From positions 744,001 to 808,000 of the forward strand of contig WBVU01000004.1 of assembly GCA_009192285.1 (NCBI GenBank): a stretch of DNA of 64,000 bases. Reading direction: 5' to 3'. Positions 38,501 through 52,500 of this stretch are shown here, piece by piece; positions within the stretch are counted from its first letter, which is position 1; each line of letters begins with the position of its first letter. This DNA comes from Morchella semilibera. Taxonomy: Eukaryota; Ascomycota; Pezizomycetes; Pezizales; Morchellaceae. The notes under the pieces are model-generated. The model was not told where the DNA came from, searched no databases, and saw only the letters and a program-made list of their open reading frames with translations. The position numbers and the translations under genes were made by a program.

Positions 38501-38947
38501 AAAGCGAATAAAGTCAATGCTAAGGACATGAACAAGGCCCCGAGCCGTAGCGCCAGTGTCCCACCTAGTGGAGTCTTCCAATCTATTAGGGATACCATGC
38601 GGAATCTTGAGACAGACGAAGGGATGATGAGGCAATGCAGGGAGTTCGTAGAGATCCTTAGCGTGGATAACGAGTTCAAACTTGCAGCGGAGGGAGAAGA
38701 TCTGGATGATCTCGATGCCATTGGTGATCGAGTAACTCCTGGGGCGGAGAGTGATCATGAGGGTGGCAGTAATGGCGCTCACGATATAATGGGTGCGGTT
38801 ATGCTCGGCGGCCATTCAAGTGGCGTTCCGATAACACCAAACTCGAAGGGTAAAAAGAGGAAGGTTCCAGGAAACACACCAGAGAAGAGTGTTGGGAGAG
38901 TTAAGAAGAAGGCGAAGCCGAGATCAAATAAGCCCAAAAAGGAATAA
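32596..38947 (+). CDS. SCC2: Cohesin loader subunit SCC2/Mis4 (NIPBL family)
   Basis: Loads cohesin onto chromosomes with Scc4. About 1,900 residues from nine inferred exons. Exon 1 (32596-32719) starts MNGLPPDFYPPPAQ; exon 2 is 32858-33050 (IIPLPTLTSTGISS); exon 3 starts 33120 and probably ends near 33262. The large exon runs from 33382 or 33400 to 35815, followed by 35868-36351, 36403-36715, 36769-37020, 37078-37812 and 37870-38947. Introns are 52-138 nt. The conserved HEAT-repeat core shows QATTRSKGLKAILQLLQKD, KRLKDPSPLVRDSAVDLIG and VRVTISCLTNILKSKG. The N-terminus is Pro/Gln-rich, and the tail is basic (KKKAKPRSNKPKKE). Near 38340-38375 the frame moves by +1, from IDVPENEKE to AMIVDPEKLKTLS, with no GT-AG intron visible; a base error is the simplest cause. 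Confidence 0.88.
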
Positions 38948-41900
38948 CCAGAAAAAAGAACAATCCGACAAAACAGGAATTACGGACAGTGGGGAGCCTT
39001 ATTTTTTTTATTTACGTACCTTTTCTTGCATAGTTGCTCATTTAGGTATCTATTTCGCTGCAACTGGCGTTGGAGCTAAATTTCGCTGTAGATACTACAT
39101 GTAGATTGGGCTGGACTGAGTTGCTCTTCTTTTTTTTCCCCCTCTTTTTTTAAAAGTTCTTTCTGTTATAATATTTGGGAGGGGGGAGTTATGTTTGTTG
39201 CTTTTTTCTTTTAGTCTGAGGCAGCTAAATCTTTGATCTGGGTTGGATTTTTCTTTTCTTTGGTTTTACGACTCAGCTGGTTACTTTTACACGGTTTTCT
39301 TTCTATGTACTCCATTCACGCTTTACTATACTACGACTTCTGCCTAAGATAATGAAATGTGGAATGATGATTGTGTCTCAAAAGCACATGCGGTTATGAT
39401 TCATGTATAGATGTTTTGGATGCATTGGGCGATATATAGTCACACTCGATCACGTTGGTTTATAAATCTCGTCACCATCAAGACACTAGTATATCGACTC
39501 TAATACAGATACTTGCAGCTGAAGGGGAGAACGAGTCACGATAACGAGGGGTTTACACAAATACGACATTCGGTGGGAATGTAGAGGTACATGTGCCTAC
39601 ATACAGAAGTACATGTACCCTACTCAGGCAGTACATGAGGTGGGCATTCGCACCCTACAACCTCGTATAACCCTCCCAGCTAACGCCGAAGACATTATTA
39701 TTACTATATCGACAAATACTTTACATGTATTGATAAAGCTTAAACCCCACCCTCGCATCCATCCATTCGCGCGCGGCACTCCCAACTTGCAGTAGCAAGT
39801 GCAATCATCAAGCACAGTGTAATGTAGATCCCTCCGAACCCCGCATCCCGAAACCCCCCCTCAAAAAAAAAACCCCCCAACCAGCAAGCCTTACATACAT
39901 GTACTCTACTCTATCTAGCTCCCTCTCATGCCAGTGGGCCCTACATAAAGTACAGCAGATCGTGATCACACGATATTGGTATATATATATCTCGCTTCAT
40001 TAAGCTTTAACTAAGCCTTATGATTACCATGTGTTTACTAATACCCCTCTCCGCTCGCTCACTTTCTTAATTAGCTTGTAAAAAAAAAAAAGATTTATGT
40101 ATGTATGTGATGTGGGTATATATATGATCTTACTTGAGCAGCAGATTTTAAAAGCAAGGGCCAATGATCTCCCCGCGTTTGTACAACCCATAAGATCCCA
40201 ACTCAACCCCCTCCGTACATATTTACAACCCCCCCGGCACCCCCGCACTCGCAGAAAGGCCCGATAAAAAATAAAAAAAAGGGTAGGGTATTTTACCCAT
40301 TACTAGGGGGGAAGGGAGGCAAAAACCAAAACGAGAGGATAAGGAAAGCGGTGAGGCGCATCTGAACCGATCCTCCACGATCGATATAAAATCGTGGATG
40401 GGGGAAAGGTGTGGTAAGGAAAAGGCATACCTACCCGCGCTATCACATCCCAATCGGTTCCGCGCCGTACCAAAAAAACCCATCCTCCTCCTCTCTTCGC
40501 CCCCCACATACTCTCTAGGTAGGTAGGACTGTTGCTTTGTTTTTCCGCGAATGGTCAGATTTCGGGGCGTTATCTCACATGCCTTGGACTGAGCTAAACC
40601 TCAGGCTCGGAGACGGACATCAACCCGCTACTCGCTGCTGCTCAACAACTCGATCCCGCAGGCGAGGGAGGGAGGGAGGAGCCAAAAAAAAGTAATTCGT
40701 CCCTAGATCTCCTCCCACTGCTGGGCAGGGTGGGATTGTACTGGGATTGTGGGATTGTGGGATTGTGGGATTGTGGGTTGAGTATTCAAACTCAGTTAAT
40801 ACCCTGCGCAGACGGACAATCAATGATCATGATCGCACAAGTTACACCAGCGCGTAAAGCAAAGCCGGACTGGCTCCCCTAGATAAGTGACTCGTTGGGT
40901 CGGCCTCCTCACCGTACATAGACGCCGACTTATACCCTATAGCGCCATCGGGCGCCTAAGGCTGGTGACTTAAGCGGCGTTGTTGGACTGGTGAGACTTT
41001 GCCCCATCGCCCCTTGCCTTGTGTGTGTTGTGTGATGGTAGCAGTTGATGTCATCTGCAGTTGAGACACGATGTAATGCAGCTACTACATACGTGAAGAT
41101 CTTATAGCTGCTTTACGAGTACAAAAAGAAGCAAAAGGCGCGGCGACGGTCGTCGCTTGATCGCTTTTGTCCATAAACGCTTGGCCAGTGTTTTGTTTAT
41201 ATTATATAGCTTAATTAAGGGCCGCAAGTAAGGGGCGAATTTAGGAAAGAGAAATTTGGTGCTGATGAGCTGGATGGGGCTGGTGCACTACTAGTTAATT
41301 GTTCACGAATCATGAAATTGAAAATGGAAGAAGCACAATGTACTTACACATGTACACAACTGGTTTGGCGTGAATATCCCTACCGGCCCGTCCGCTGTCA
41401 ACAGGCCAACCTTATCGCCCAGTAGAGAACCCAGGTAAAATTCCTAGGAGGAGTAAACCAAGGTTGGACTAAGTTGTAGGTGAGGTTGTTAGCACGATCC
41501 TTTTTTGGCCACTAAGAAAGGACATCTGTGAGGACCCCCAAGAACCCCCATCTGGTTGTTATACCGGCTTGCGCAACCTCATCCATGCCAGGTGATTGAT
41601 GGGCCTTCAGAGCTGATTGAGGTTTTATTTTCTGGATGAGCTTCTCCCATCTGCACTTTGCTACAGACAACCACGAGTCACACGTTAAAAAGCTCGCCCG
41701 TGACCTCATCCAACCGCTTCATTCAGTGTCGTTCCTCCTCCTCCTCCTCCTCAATCGTGACTTCACAAAATTAGCCCCCAGCTTAATCCTTCCCTACCTG
41801 GCCTGGGCCGAGGGGCGAAGGCGAGAGTGATCGGACATTCCCGAACCCCCCCCCCCCCCCGAACCCCGATGTTCGGGAAGTCTCTTTATGTCGTTCCCGC

Positions 41901-44343
41901 CCCAGATTTTCGGTACTTCCGCACCAAGCCAGTTGGGGGTCCGTGTGGTGGGTGCTTGGTGGAGGTTTGCTCAATGTTACAAAAAAAAAAAAAAAAAAAA
42001 AAAAGGCTTCCCCGTGGCGTTTTACCGGGATCGGTGCTTTGTGCGTTCCCCGTTCTTATGCTAAGTACAGACAGGGATTTAATCTTGCTGCTGCTGCTGC
42101 TTCTGCCTTGAAATGACTTGAATTGACGTTTGGCCTGGTCTAGGGTGCGAGGATTTGGAAAATGTGATGAAATGGGTCCTTCAGAGGGACAAATGAAGGG
42201 GGTACAGGTATGTAAAGTAAAACAGGCCAGGTGACAAGGGGGAATAAATGAAAATCCCGTTTTATCGGGCCCTGGGACCCCAAGCATCTCAGAGGATATC
42301 GATAATTTCTCCAAGATGATGATAATACCCTTACTACTTCCGTTAATCATCACCACAGATCACTCGGACCCATTTCATCCGCCAGCTGCAGCCCTCATGA
42401 TCGAGATTACCTTATCAGCCTAATTAAAACAGAAGGCCCCTCAGTACAGCTCGGTGGGCCATGACGTCGGGAAATATTATTGGACAGGATGTCCCATCCA
42501 GGCTTATATTGTGTGTATATACCCCAAGATCATATTTTATGATATCTCTCCGAGACTGGGTGCTTCTGTCAAAAAGGCTTGTGAGTATTAACTGGGATGA
42601 TAAATAGATATATTTGCATTAATTTTTGGCCTTGACATGATGGATAAACATCAATAGAGCAAAAAGAAATACCTTGACTCTATCCAGTTGCAGCACCGCC
42701 GCCGTCACATCCAGCCCTCTTTAGCACGAGTTAGTATAAGGCAGCAAAATGATCATTTCCCCGCTTCATCTACCTGTGGTGAACAAAAAAAAATAAAAAA
42801 ATAAATAAAAAATAAAAATAAAAACTCCAATCCCGCAGACGAAGGAGGAAGTCAGTAAAGTTGAGGCTCAAAACAGGCACTCCCTTGGCAGCCGGTAGCG
42901 AGCTCATCTGCATCTTCACTGAGAGATGAGCTGCTCTTTATGCTAGGTGCTCTTTATGCTAGGTGCCCATCGCCCCTAGCCTGGTCCGTCCCTGGTCCCC
43001 TCCGTCTTCACCGCAACCAACGGCGGTGCAGGAAATTTCGGGCCCACCCAGACGCACGCCCGCGCCCGCCTACTGCGGTAATCGCAAATCCCGATTACAA
43101 ATTTTTGCGGTATGTAGCGTGGGAAAGGGCCCTCGGCTGGTATCATTGTCGATCCGGCCGAGGATTTTTTCTCACGTCAAGTGCGATCAGACAAAATACC
43201 TAATGTGGGGGGGGGGGCGGGGGGGTCCTATGGGAACAAGGGGAAAGGAAGGACGGAAATCAGGGGCTTTCTCCGAGGCCGCCGACCCGATTCCCCCCCT
43301 CCCCCCCCAAATTCGTTTGTTTCAGCAAATGTATGTAGTTGGTAGGACCTTTCTTTCTTTTTTGTTATTATTTAAAGTAGGGCATGGCATGTATGCAGTT
43401 ATGTGCTCCGGGTACTGTGTTGTCTGAGACTTAAGACTTAAGTTAAGAGTGCAACAGAGTGCTGTTAACGCAGCAATAGGGCACGTGCTTATTTTGCCCA
43501 ACCCACTGCTTCCCAGTTCTATCGCCCTCTTAACTTGTTACGCACATGGATCTCAGACAACAGAAACGATGGTGAACGATTTCAACCTCCGAGGGAGAGC
43601 TTCTGCGTGGGCAGATTAGGAACCACCCGTTTAATTGTCTGGTGACAATAATACAACACGATAATAAGATATGGCTGATTGAACCTAGAGTTAGATAGCC
43701 CCGTCGGGGCTCCCCCTCTTCTTTTTCTTCCTTTTTTTTTTTTTCCTGCTCTAGCACTCCCGCTGCTGTGCAGTAAAATAAAATAAAAATAAAAAAAATT
43801 ATATCTTTTTTTAGTTGTAATTTATTACATTAGCCTCTTGAATGTGGGTGGCCGGCCCTGGAAAGATTACATATATCCTCGCCTATTACCAACAGCGCGG
43901 TACGTGGGACGGAAATATCCCGGCTTGTCGGGCTGATAGGGCAGGAATTGTAGGCACTAGAAATTCACCAAGATTTGTTGCCTTTATTGCAGTTTCATAT
44001 GTCTTCATTCACTGTAACTTCATTCACTGTAAATTTAGGCATGTGCTTTTTCGGCTGACCAAGTCTGGTGACTCGCTATTTCTTTCCGTATTAATAAGGG
44101 CGTGTCATTTGTTATATGACTTCCTAGATCTGGACCCCCCACTGACCCCCACCTCTTTTGACCGCCGAGACTCAAGGTCCGACCCACTACGTGACTATGC
44201 GTGTATCAGAATCAATTACATTGCATTGTTATACGTGGGGTACCATTATCAAATGCAAAAACTTCAGAGTATCGGACATTTGGACTTCTTGAGATTTCCC
44301 CCACTGAAAAGTTGGTATCTAAAAAAGGAGATCCCCCCCCCCC
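38948..44343. other. 5.4-kb convergent spacer between SCC2 and UCH genes
   Basis: No gene is supported. Contents: four TACATGTA copies within 0.9 kb (39096, 39610, 39722, 39896); an 8-bp perfect hairpin TCCACGAT/ATCGTGGA at 40374-40398; a GGGATTGTG tandem array at 40743-40779; a C-run followed by inverted TCCCGAAC/GTTCGGGA at about 41838-41878; an A-run near 41981-42004; and one bipartite motif at 42350-42366. The open frame 43842-44372 has no recognisable family. Confidence 0.45.
40743..40779. repeat. GGGATTGTG microsatellite
   Basis: About four tandem copies of the 9-base unit GGGATTGTG occur in a non-coding spacer. Confidence 0.9.
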
Positions 44344-45258
44344 TTAACCTAAGCTTGGTGCTAGAGCAATAAGACTGAAATCTAGCCTCCCGCTTTCTTT
44401 TTCTCTGTCTATAAAGCCTTGCACAACTTTAAGGGCATTCTCGCTGAAGACATCATCATCGCCCAAGAAGCCCCTGTCTAACGGTCCTTTTCTTCTTCCA
44501 TCAAGCTCGTACAGGTGGTTGCTCTTGGATTTTACAAAACAGACAAAGTGTAGGTCTAAATCGTCCTCTGCACCTGGGACAGCAGATGATCCCTGAATAG
44601 CCACGGACTTATGGGCCAATTCGAGTTCCTGAGAATCTTCGAGGACCTTGGCTCGATCCAGTGGGGGGAGTGGGAGTGCCTTGGTAAGTAGATTGTCGAT
44701 GGGGGAGTTGCCCTCTTGATACGTGTTAATCATTACCTCCATCTTGGCCGGCGGGAGTGACTTGAAATGAAATATGAAGTAACATACCGATCATGTCTCG
44801 GGCAGCGCCGTTAGAGATTGCATGTAAGACGCCTATCATGCCGCAAGCATTCCGGATCGTCTGCTTGAACCATACCGGGTCCTCTTCGTCACCCTTGCCG
44901 TTGTATTCAGGCCTACTTTCATCCTCCTCACGCCGAAGCTTCTCGTAGCCCTCGGAGATAGGAAAAACGAGAAGGAGGGCAAGAGCCGGTCTCGGCACGA
45001 ATGCAAGGAGTTCAGGGTCCGAGATGGAGAAGACATCGTGAAACGCAAGTGTTGTGGCTAACCCCAGATTATGTGCAAGGGTGGTCATTAAATCTGGGTT
45101 ACATCTGCGGGGGAAAGCGGATAAAATCAGCTACTTGCAGTCAATATGGCCGGCCGGGGAGGAGCATACTCTAGTGGAATAAAGGCTTTACGGTCTTTGG
45201 GGCCATCGACCAAGGGGTCATAATGATCAAATGGTGCTTCTGTAGGGCCCGACATCAT
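44344..45258 (-). CDS. Ubiquitin C-terminal hydrolase, peptidase family C12 (YUH1/UCHL3-like)
   Basis: Cysteine protease that removes small adducts from ubiquitin. The product is 258 residues from exons 45258-45170, 45104-44788 and 44714-44344, with introns of 65 and 73 nt. Exon 1 gives MMSGPTEAPFDHYDPL and ends in FIPLE; exon 2 continues CNPDLMTTLAHNLGL, HDVFSISDPELLAFVPRP and the active-site block FKQTIRNACGMIGVLHA. Catalytic Cys is near residue 117, with the oxyanion-hole Gln six residues before it. Exon 3 has DNLLTKALPLPPLDRAK, the catalytic His in DLHFV and Asp in LYELDGR. The His-Asp spacing is one residue longer than in UCHL3 or YUH1. A roughly 25-residue N-terminal extension precedes the domain. 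Divergent from the receptor gene. Confidence 0.93.
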
Positions 45259-47629
45259 AAAAGATAGATAGATGATGATGACGATGGTGATGGTTGGTGT
45301 TGGGTGACGCTTCTGATGCTTGCTGTGATTTGTATTTAGCTGTTGCCGATCTCTTTCCGTTACTAGTAGTAGTGTTAATACCTTTAGTATCACACGTAGG
45401 TTGAGGTCTCGGAACACTCACTGTAATCAACAAGTGATGGGGGATGATGGTGGTTGGCAGCAGCAGCAGTCGATGATACTGACTCGACAGTAGTTAGTGA
45501 GGGGATTATACAGGGGACACAAGTTGCGGGCAGTTGCCACGGGTGTAACTCTCACATTGCGTAAGAGGCTGAGAGACGGACAAATCCCACACACTCAGTG
45601 ACTGACGCACGGTTCACGCAGGACTCCGAGATTAATTGAAATGCAGGATATTTTCATCGTCGCTTGGCGAGCCAAACAGAGGGCCCCAGGCTATTCTTCC
45701 AGTAATGTTTACATGATCTGGGTTTCCTCATGCCCTTCTTGTCGGACTGTGTCTCTCGATTCATCGTTTCGTTCCATTTGTGTGGCCTCTGCTCCCATGA
45801 GAATGTTTCTCCCTCCTGCTCGATGCGGCTGCCATATGTACGCACATACCATGAAGCCTGACTGGCTGGGGTTTTGTGAATAATTGCAGAAAAACCCACT
45901 GCGGGACTGGTCACACTCTACTAAGCGAGAACACAAGCGAGGAAAGACGAGACGAAACAAAAATGTTAGTGACCTTTCTGCAGCCATCATCCACTATGGG
46001 CTGGCCAACTATTGGACGGCGACAAGTGCAAGCGACAGGATGTCCAGGGTGTCATTGTTCTTGTGGGCGTAAGGTAGGCATCCTCCGCTTACTGACCCCA
46101 ACACGGGCAGCGAATTCAAGGGTCCCTTGCAAAGCGTTTTTCCAACAGACTGGGTCCTGTTTACGGGAGCGATGGAGGATAACGATCGGCAGAAAGGAAC
46201 AGCTCATCACAACCAAACCGCTTCCAATCGCTAGACGTTGAATTCATTTTTTTGAAATTTTAATTTTAATTCTTACCATTCCTTTTGGCAATTATCTGTC
46301 GGGATTCTCTTCTTGCGTAACACTTTTACAACCTAGTTAGGAAACAAGAGGACGAACACTCAACATGCTCAGATTGCCCCCCACACATTCTCCCCACGCA
46401 GGTCTATGGCGGAGGGAGGACCGTGGATCTGTGCCCGGTCAGTAAGTTCGGTGTAAAAGTGAATAGCCTTAGTTACGTGGACTAACCGTGACTGAAGTCG
46501 AGTCCTCAAAATTGGCGGTAACTGCGCGGCCAAGCCAAGACCGACCTACAGTCGTCTTTATTTGTTTTTTCTTTAACAAATTCCGGGCTGCAATCCAGTA
46601 CTTGAGGTTATTTTAACCTCCTCTTGTTGGCCCTGTTGGCGGTTGGCTGTCGGCCAGTCGGTACTTCATGTACCAAGTACAACCGGCAGGCCTGCTGAGA
46701 TCCAGTCAGATGGTTCTCGTTGGCATAGGTAGGAGGTTTCACTCAGCCTCGTCCAAATCTGTGTCTCTGGTTCTCGATACGGTAGCTAGTTCTTCCTTGT
46801 ATGATATTTTCGGGGCACGGCTTTCAGCCTGGGAATTGTCGTGTGGTTGTAACTTGTGGTGGTCAGTGGTGGTCCTGTGCACTCATTCACTTCCTGCCGA
46901 AGGGCTCCCTTCCGGACTGCGGGACTGCGGGGGAAAAGGAAAAAAAAAAAAAAAAAAAAAAACAGGGCGCTGATCGTCATGACCGCGGATGGCCTGAGCC
47001 GTAGATTGAGCAGTGCTCTCTATTGTTGTATTCCTGCTTTTTGATCCTAACTCTTCCTTTGTAATATTTTTCACCTCTCCTTCCTTTGTCTTTTCCCTCT
47101 ACAACAGGATCTTCACCCTCCTCAACTCCCCCGCCCCCCCCCCCCCCCATAACTCCTGCTACCTGCGCACCGCCGGTGGCTGTTATCGTCACGATAACGA
47201 TCCGAACAGTGACCACATCAGATCTGTGATCAGCTTCACTCACTATTGTCTGGCACTGTTCTTAATAATATAATTCCGTCCCTTTTGGTGGTGGTGGATA
47301 AGGTTTTGGATACATATATACTGGAGACACTCCTCAACCTTATTCAGGGTCTTAACGGGCTGCCGCAGCCTCCCAGCTTTGGTTCCGGTCAAACGTGATG
47401 GCCGTAGCGAGGCCCCAGTAATACAGCCTTACAACCAGAGAAAATAACGAAAAGGATAAATCCTCCCGGAGAAAGAAAGTACTTTACCGCGTGCCCGTAG
47501 GCACAGAAACTACCTTGGACTCGACAGGTTCTATTACCAGTCACCGCATCACGCCTTGCCTCGGTCCCCTTTAACTTCATTGAATTGGGGTCGATACACG
47601 GCATACTACAGTATAATAAGAGGACTTCG
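45259..47629. promoter_or_regulatory. 2.4-kb divergent intergenic region, UCH and receptor genes
   Basis: Two outward-facing starts flank this region, so it holds both promoters. It contains an A-run near 46940-46962 and a C-run near 47134-47148. Open frames here are short and without recognised domains. Confidence 0.45.
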
Positions 47630-49514
47630 ATGTTGGGAATGATGGACTGGTTTTCAACAACTTTATTGAGGAAAAGGATGGAGGAAGACAATGATCGTTG
47701 GGTTGATGACCCGGTATACGGATTGAGCAGACTAGATGGTCGGGCTCTGGACAGCTTGAACAATAATTCACCAATATTAACTAGTCAGGAGCTTTACATT
47801 CTACGAGTAATAGCACTGGTAGCAGCGAGTATTTCATTAATCAGTGGTTTTGTTGTTGGATGGTGGTTTGTACGCATGAAGAGAAGCTTCAGACATCAGT
47901 ATGTACCCCCGGGAATGGCTGGTTGTACAGGTGTACATTAAATAATAAAAAGAGATAAATGCTAACTTGTATTTTGCAGCTTAATCATGTTGCTGGTATT
48001 TTCAGACTTCTTCAAAGCAAGCTGGCAGCTGATATACCCGGCGGTTGTGTTCACAAATGGAGCTGTTACGAGTACATCGAAGTTTTGCCAGGCTGCTGGG
48101 TTTTTTATGTCTATGGGGATTGAGGCTTCTGGTAAGCTGCATAACATCGAAATTCCAGGGGGAAACACATCTCAACTAATAAACTAACCTTTTTAAAAAA
48201 CTAGATTTTGCAGTATTGGTAATAGCAGTTCATAGTGCACTCTATATTTTCCGACCCGGCCTAACAGCAATCGGCGAAGGCGGATTGTATCGATATCGTC
48301 ACTCGGTTTACGCTGCATGGCTTGCCTTTTCAATTTTGATGCCTTCATTGGCCTATGTCAATAGTACTCCGGCGTATACAGCACAGGGTACTTTTTGCTA
48401 TCTTCCAGTACGGCCATTCTGGTATCGAATGGCATTAGCTTGGATACCTCGATACGTGATTCTGGTTGTGATTCTAATAATCTACGCCTCTATTTACATC
48501 TATGTGCGAATGAAATTCAGAACATTTCGGAGTCACGTGGGCGCCAGCACACTTGAAATGGATACGGCGGATCTGGTTGCAGCAGAGCAACCTAAACCAA
48601 ACAGTGGACAGGTACCAGCACTAGATGATCATGGACTTATACCAGTATCTCCCAGTGGGGGGGATAGTCGACAAGCATCAAATTCCTCAGACCAACCATT
48701 TGCAAAGGCTTTGATAATCCCTCAAACCATTGCAGAGAAGCTCAACTTCTCGCCTTGTAGCTCAGAACCCCGTGGATCGACCTGTGATGGCAACTCATCG
48801 CCTTCACGTAGGGGATCGTTGCCTATGTCTGTTTCTAATATGGAAGGTAGCAACAACACGCGAGGAGGGGGGGGTAGTCAGGATGCAAAGAATGCAAGGC
48901 TTCGGGGGAGAAGGATAGCCATTAGTCGACAACTACGACTGTTATTCATTTACCCATTGGTATACGCCCTTATGTGGGTGTTGCCCCTAATAAGTCACCT
49001 ACTACAATATCAAGACAAATTCGTCAAAAATCCCAGCTTCCCATTGGCCTGTATGGTTGCATTCACAATACCTGTGCAGTGTGCGGTGGATTGTTGGTTG
49101 TTTACGATTCGCGAGAAACCATGGAGATACATCCCGAAATCAGACGGGAAATGGTTCTGGTCGAGATATGGGTTCTTTGCGGGGGAGGAGCCCACAGCTA
49201 GGAGAAATGAGGGGGATGGTTGGAGGAAAAAGAAGAATATGAGCTTTGAGGCAAGGAAGGCGTACGAGAGAAGGGATGAGGAGAGGAGAGAGGCAGCAGA
49301 GGTTTGGTTTACGAGGCAGGAGGAAAAGAGCAGGCGACCACAGATGCCCCGAAGATCCGACGCAAATTGGTGGGATATTGTCGACAACGGCGATATTGCA
49401 GAGGAATCAGAAGAGGAGATGTCTGAAGCTGAACCTCATGGCCGTATAGATGAGTTGGGAGCATTAGAAGATGGGAGAGGACCTCTGGGAGAGGAAGCGC
49501 CGGGCAATCATTAA
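47630..49514 (+). CDS. Git3/GPR1-type G-protein-coupled receptor
   Basis: Predicted seven-pass plasma-membrane receptor of 576 residues; the family includes the glucose/amino-acid receptors Gpr1 and Git3 acting through Gpa2 and cAMP. Exons: 47630-47898, 47980-48131 and 48205-49514; introns of 81 and 73 nt start GTATGT and GTAAGC. ATG 47630 (MLGMMDWFS) is the first in frame. TM1 is ILRVIALVAASISLISGFVV; later helices include LIMLLVFSDFF, DFAVLVIAVHSALYIF, YAAWLAFSILMP and IPRYVILVVILIIYASIYIY. A Ser-rich third cytoplasmic loop of about 140 residues precedes the Git3 C-terminal domain (RQLRLLFIYPLVYALMWVLP...FTIPVQCAVDCWLFTIREKPW). The tail is acidic. Ligand cannot be inferred. Confidence 0.88.
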
Positions 49515-52500
49515 AGTGATTTTGAATCGTTTAGCCCTTTTTTCTTTCTTTTTGTTTTTATTATTGGGGTTTGGGACATTACTTGGGAGGTGTGCATATC
49601 TTTTTTCTACCTGGGGGTTTTACGACTTATGAATATGGGGCCTTTCTTTTGTCTTGGATTTTGGATAGTTTTTACTTAACTCTCCTTTGTTTCTGAAGCA
49701 TGCGCAGGTTCCATCCTTTTTTTTTTTTTTTTTTACCGGCGGGCAAGTTTTTTTTCTGCATTTCTGAGACTTTTTCTTTTTCTTTTACTGCATTTTGGGG
49801 ATCGGCATACTTATTTAGCTAAAAGGCGGCCGGCATTTTTGGATCATCCTGTTGTTTTGGTTTGTTACTTTTTGGCGAGCTTTTCTCGTTGTACAAAAAC
49901 AAGAAAAAAAGGCCATAAAGGGCTTAGGCTGGGGAGTGTTTGAATAGGTGCAGCAGCTATTGATACCCTCCCTTCATTTACCTTTTTTTCACGAATGCTC
50001 TTTCCTGGTATTTAATATTTATTAGGGGTGTTTTTTGCTATTTTTATTTTATATTTTTGGGTCGGCGTTTTTTCTTTTACAAAAAATGGTTTCTTAGGGG
50101 GTAATCTTTTGCTGTTGGTGTTATTGTATTTTTTTTTTCTTTGGTGCCCTCGCGGCTTGTGGAAACGAACAGGTTGAAACGTAAAAAAAAATATAGTGGA
50201 TCGCATAGTATACAATATATTGGGAGCCTATTTCCACTTGTGATCAGCGAACTTAATGAAAATCTTTGACTGGTTTGACGAGTCGACGGTTTTAATGATG
50301 CTTGTAAATTTTCAGCCATGATGGCCAGCGGCGGGGAAGAGGGAGGTTGGTTTGGGGGGGGGGGGATGTAGGGTAGAGGAGCTTTCGTTAAAAGCCCTCT
50401 CTAGAGTACTTTATTTGGGCTTGGTGCTGCATGCATGAGTGACGTGCCACGCAAACAGGGTATATATCCTATTTTGTGACGTTGTCTTCGAGAGAACCGT
50501 CGGTACGACATGCTTCGTGGGGTAGGGGCTCTGTACCATCACCAGAACCAAATCTATCGATTTAGCTACAGATCCCCAGACTAAATAAACTACCGGCCTG
50601 GCTGGATGGCGCTTTTTCGGATACGCATCACTTCATCAGAACACTGCAGAACCTACCGCCCATACATCTCCTGGAGGAAGAGGGACATGATGGAGGGCTA
50701 AGAACTGGGGAAGCAAAGCTTGGCTTCTTCGGGGGGGAGAGGGTGACCCCTCCGGGGTTGTTCCCGGGGTATATTCGCCCTCCAGAGGCACAATTACAGG
50801 TGGAGGTCGTATTGAAGTTGCCCTTTCAGGGCCAAGAGCTAGCCAGTTGTCAAATGGTTAGAGTATTTCGGTGGTGGTTAGTGACTTGTCAATTGATCTC
50901 TCTGCTTCTGCTCGTAATTATGGCTATGTGCTTTGCAGGACTGCTATCTTATGCTCTTCGGAAGCCGTTCCTGGATTTGCCTTGGTACGCTGCTGCGCTG
51001 CTGCGGAACTTAATGGCGTAAGTGAAGGATCGGAGACAGAAACCCGTGATCCTGGATGTGCTGCCGGTTCGTTTTCTTTTCTTTCTTTATATGCATGTTA
51101 CGAGTGTCAGAGATATGCAGACATGGATTGTCTGCGGATCTTCGTAACTGAGACACTCAAAATTATGCAATACTAGGCTAACGATGGAAGAATAGTACTC
51201 TCTCTCGTGCGGTGACCTACTCTAGCGATACACTTGGTACACTTTATATGCTTTATATGGTTGATACAGAGCCCCTACTTTCTTGAGCAGCGGCCCAGAT
51301 TTGAACAAGAGGCGCAATCTGAGACGAAAATTCCGGACAGAAATTCTCGGCGGTGATCTCATCGAAGAAAGCCGTGTATAAGATAAAGAAAAAAGAGGCG
51401 GAACTCGTTTCAGATCGAGGGATATTCTGCGGAAACCTGTAGTGGATGGAGAAGCGAGCCGAAGTCATATGATGTAGGGCTGATTAACATAGCATAGCAA
51501 ACAGGCTTGTTATGGACATTAATCTTAACCGCAGGCCAATGGGTAAGGGCAGGTACTGGCCTTTGTGGTCTTGGCTGATACCTCTGTGCCTGTTTTGTTG
51601 AGGGACTCGCAATCATTGATGCCGGTGTCAATTATCCCGTGTTCACCACTTAAAGAAATATTTTCCCGTCCTCGGCCCTGCCGACAGGCACACAAGTCAA
51701 ATGTGAAACCAAGGCGAAACAGAAACAGATGAAGTCGAATCTAGAGAACAATCTGTACCAGAAATTGAATGACGACGGAACCACCTGATCTCGATTAATG
51801 AATATTTTCCAACGATTCTTGTTGGAGATCGTGTAGATCAAGTTGGCTTGAGCATAAAAAAATTGGATTGATCTTCCATCTGGCGGCAGAGAAGCTATTG
51901 GCTGGCTGTTTTGTGGAGACAACGAGTCTAGCGCCGGATGTTACGATGAGAAAGCGCGAGCAACCGCGGGGAACATGTATGTATATGTGGTCGTAACAAA
52001 AACACCTCCCGGACTGGAAAGCTGGGGTTGATGTCCCTCAATAAGCAGTCAGATTCTAATTCCTGTCGTCCATGGGCCACACACAAGCATTGTACAACCT
52101 TGGTCAAGGACAGCGAGCTAGCGGGACATAGTGTTGACGATCGTTCTTGAAAAGGGACTCATTCATTATAGTTTTCGATTGTTTGAAGATCTGCAGTAGT
52201 CAACTTCAACCAGTCGGAACGAGTCCTAGAGAACCCCTGGAAAAAAAAATCCGATCCAAGCGAGTGATATCTGATGATTCTCAACTCATCTAGTACAACC
52301 ATGGCTCACGCCAACGCTGTGATGATACGATTACATAAAAGGCTGTCAAAATCACCTGGTTGTTGGCGTTGGAGAATTCCTACTCGACAATAGGTTCTTG
52401 GCATGTTGCACACTGAAACTCATTTCGGAGATTAGGGTGGGGAGTTCACCAGTCAAGAGGCTCAGAGATAAGGTTTTGATGAATGGACCGTCTTGAATCT

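Noticed and set aside
41886-42356. Minus-strand frame of 156 codons
   Set aside because: It crosses a long A-run giving poly-Phe and shows no family features.
43842-44372. Plus-strand open frame of 176 codons overlapping the end of the UCH gene
   Set aside because: No domain, irregular composition, and it runs antisense into a well-supported exon.
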